Below are positions 13,900 to 14,240 of a stretch of 14,240 nt of DNA, in pieces. This stretch comes from Actinomycetes bacterium. GTDB lineage: Bacteria; Actinomycetota; Actinomycetes; Actinomycetales; Cellulomonadaceae. The notes under the pieces are model-generated. The model had not been told where the DNA came from. It searched no databases and saw only the letters and a list, made by a program, of their open reading frames with translations. A program made the translations under genes and the position numbers. The stretch lies in assembly GCA_023428465.1 (NCBI GenBank), contig JAEYXM010000040.1:1-14240 (forward strand). Reading direction: 5' to 3'. Each line of letters begins with the position of its first letter. The stretch's first letter is position 1.

Positions 13900-14240
13900 G
13901 GGATGAACTCCAAGTTGAACCGGGGGTGCTGGCAATCGCCTGTCGCAGCGGCCCCGACAGAGTCGTCGGATTCGCCCCGCCTCGCACGTACAGATCGAAG
14001 CGGAGCCCGTTCTGCTGCGCGTAGGCGAGGCTGTCCCTGAGCTGCTGGGTGTAGGCCTGGTACCCGACGTTCCTCACCTCTGACACCGCCTGCGCATTCA
14101 AGCCATCGAGGATCCTCGTACGGCCGCCGATCTCGACTTTTGCCTTCGGGCCGATGTCATACGCAGACCGCACCGCTGCCTCGCCAGCCTGACCAACACG
14201 AACCGGACCCACGCCCCCGCGGGGCGCGGTGTTTGCGGCA
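13896..14240 (-). pseudogene. polymorphic toxin C-terminus, Tox-REase-type nuclease domain, frameshifted (runs off the window)
   Basis: Residues are numbered from the window edge. The open frame reads GQAGEAAVRSAYDIG (16-30), GGRTRILDGL (38-47), VSEVRNVGYQAYTQQLRDS (52-70), YAQQNGLRFDLYVRGG (73-88) and LSGPLRQAIAST (94-105). This matches restriction-endonuclease-fold toxin tips (Tox-REase-7-like, from memory), which end in a strand such as FNLEFIP. Here RFNLEFIP and a TGA (13898-13896) are present but in the +1 frame; one extra C in the C5 run at 13926-13922 would join them. Unshifted, the frame runs about 55 codons more through the immunity gene to 13757 with an Arg/Gly/Ala-rich tail. The presumed ExK reads E54-V-R56. 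The delivery part of the protein lies beyond 14240. A real single-base deletion, a sequencing error and ribosomal slippage are all possible. Confidence 0.75.

Overview
The window is very GC-rich, with mostly short intergenic gaps and frequent GTG starts. This points to a high-GC Gram-positive actinobacterium, most likely Micrococcales and possibly Cellulomonadaceae; the taxon is inferred from gene style, not from a database search. Almost all of it is chromosomal backbone; the right end is a lower-GC accessory segment.

Layout. Positions 1-1711 (minus): the end-on part of a redox operon, with a 406-aa NuoF/HoxF-type NADH:FMN iron-sulfur subunit followed by the first 122 residues of a HydA/FdhA-type [2Fe-2S] and His-Cys iron-sulfur protein ([FeFe]-hydrogenase or NAD-linked formate dehydrogenase). 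A near-consensus Crp/GlxR box and an adjacent 8-bp inverted repeat precede it, and a possible 32-codon ORF is coupled to the NuoF start by ATGA. Positions 1749-3720: an ArsR-like winged-helix regulator divergent from an MFS exporter, with a shared operator-like inverted repeat. Positions 3708-5232: exonuclease III (minus), and a QorB/NmrA-type oxidoreductase (plus) that has lost its N-terminal Rossmann half where it meets xthA. Positions 5246-6775: a membrane-anchored GGDEF diguanylate cyclase. Positions 6934-9095: the one-carbon operon glyA-folD (minus), led by a ZTP (pfl) riboswitch I read at about 9160-9235. Positions 9327-10632: a GNAT acetyltransferase and a TetR regulator, the latter divergent from an MMPL/RND exporter (10799-13012).

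After the MMPL stop the character changes. A decayed, start-less coding remnant (about 13030-13295) meets, tail to tail, an immunity-like gene (13297-13899). That gene overlaps by ATGA the end of a polymorphic-toxin C-terminus with a restriction-endonuclease-like (Tox-REase type) domain, which runs off the window. The toxin frame is broken by one base in a C5 run eight codons before the expected stop, and its presumed ExK catalytic motif reads E-V-R.

The best-supported functional units are: ZTP riboswitch - glyA - folD (purine/folate stress sensing coupled to serine-glycine one-carbon supply); the TetR/MMPL and ArsR/MFS regulator-exporter pairs; a Crp-linked NADH-dependent fermentative or H2/formate redox operon; and a degenerating toxin-immunity module at the right edge. 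I saw no tRNA, rRNA, CRISPR array or intact insertion sequence.
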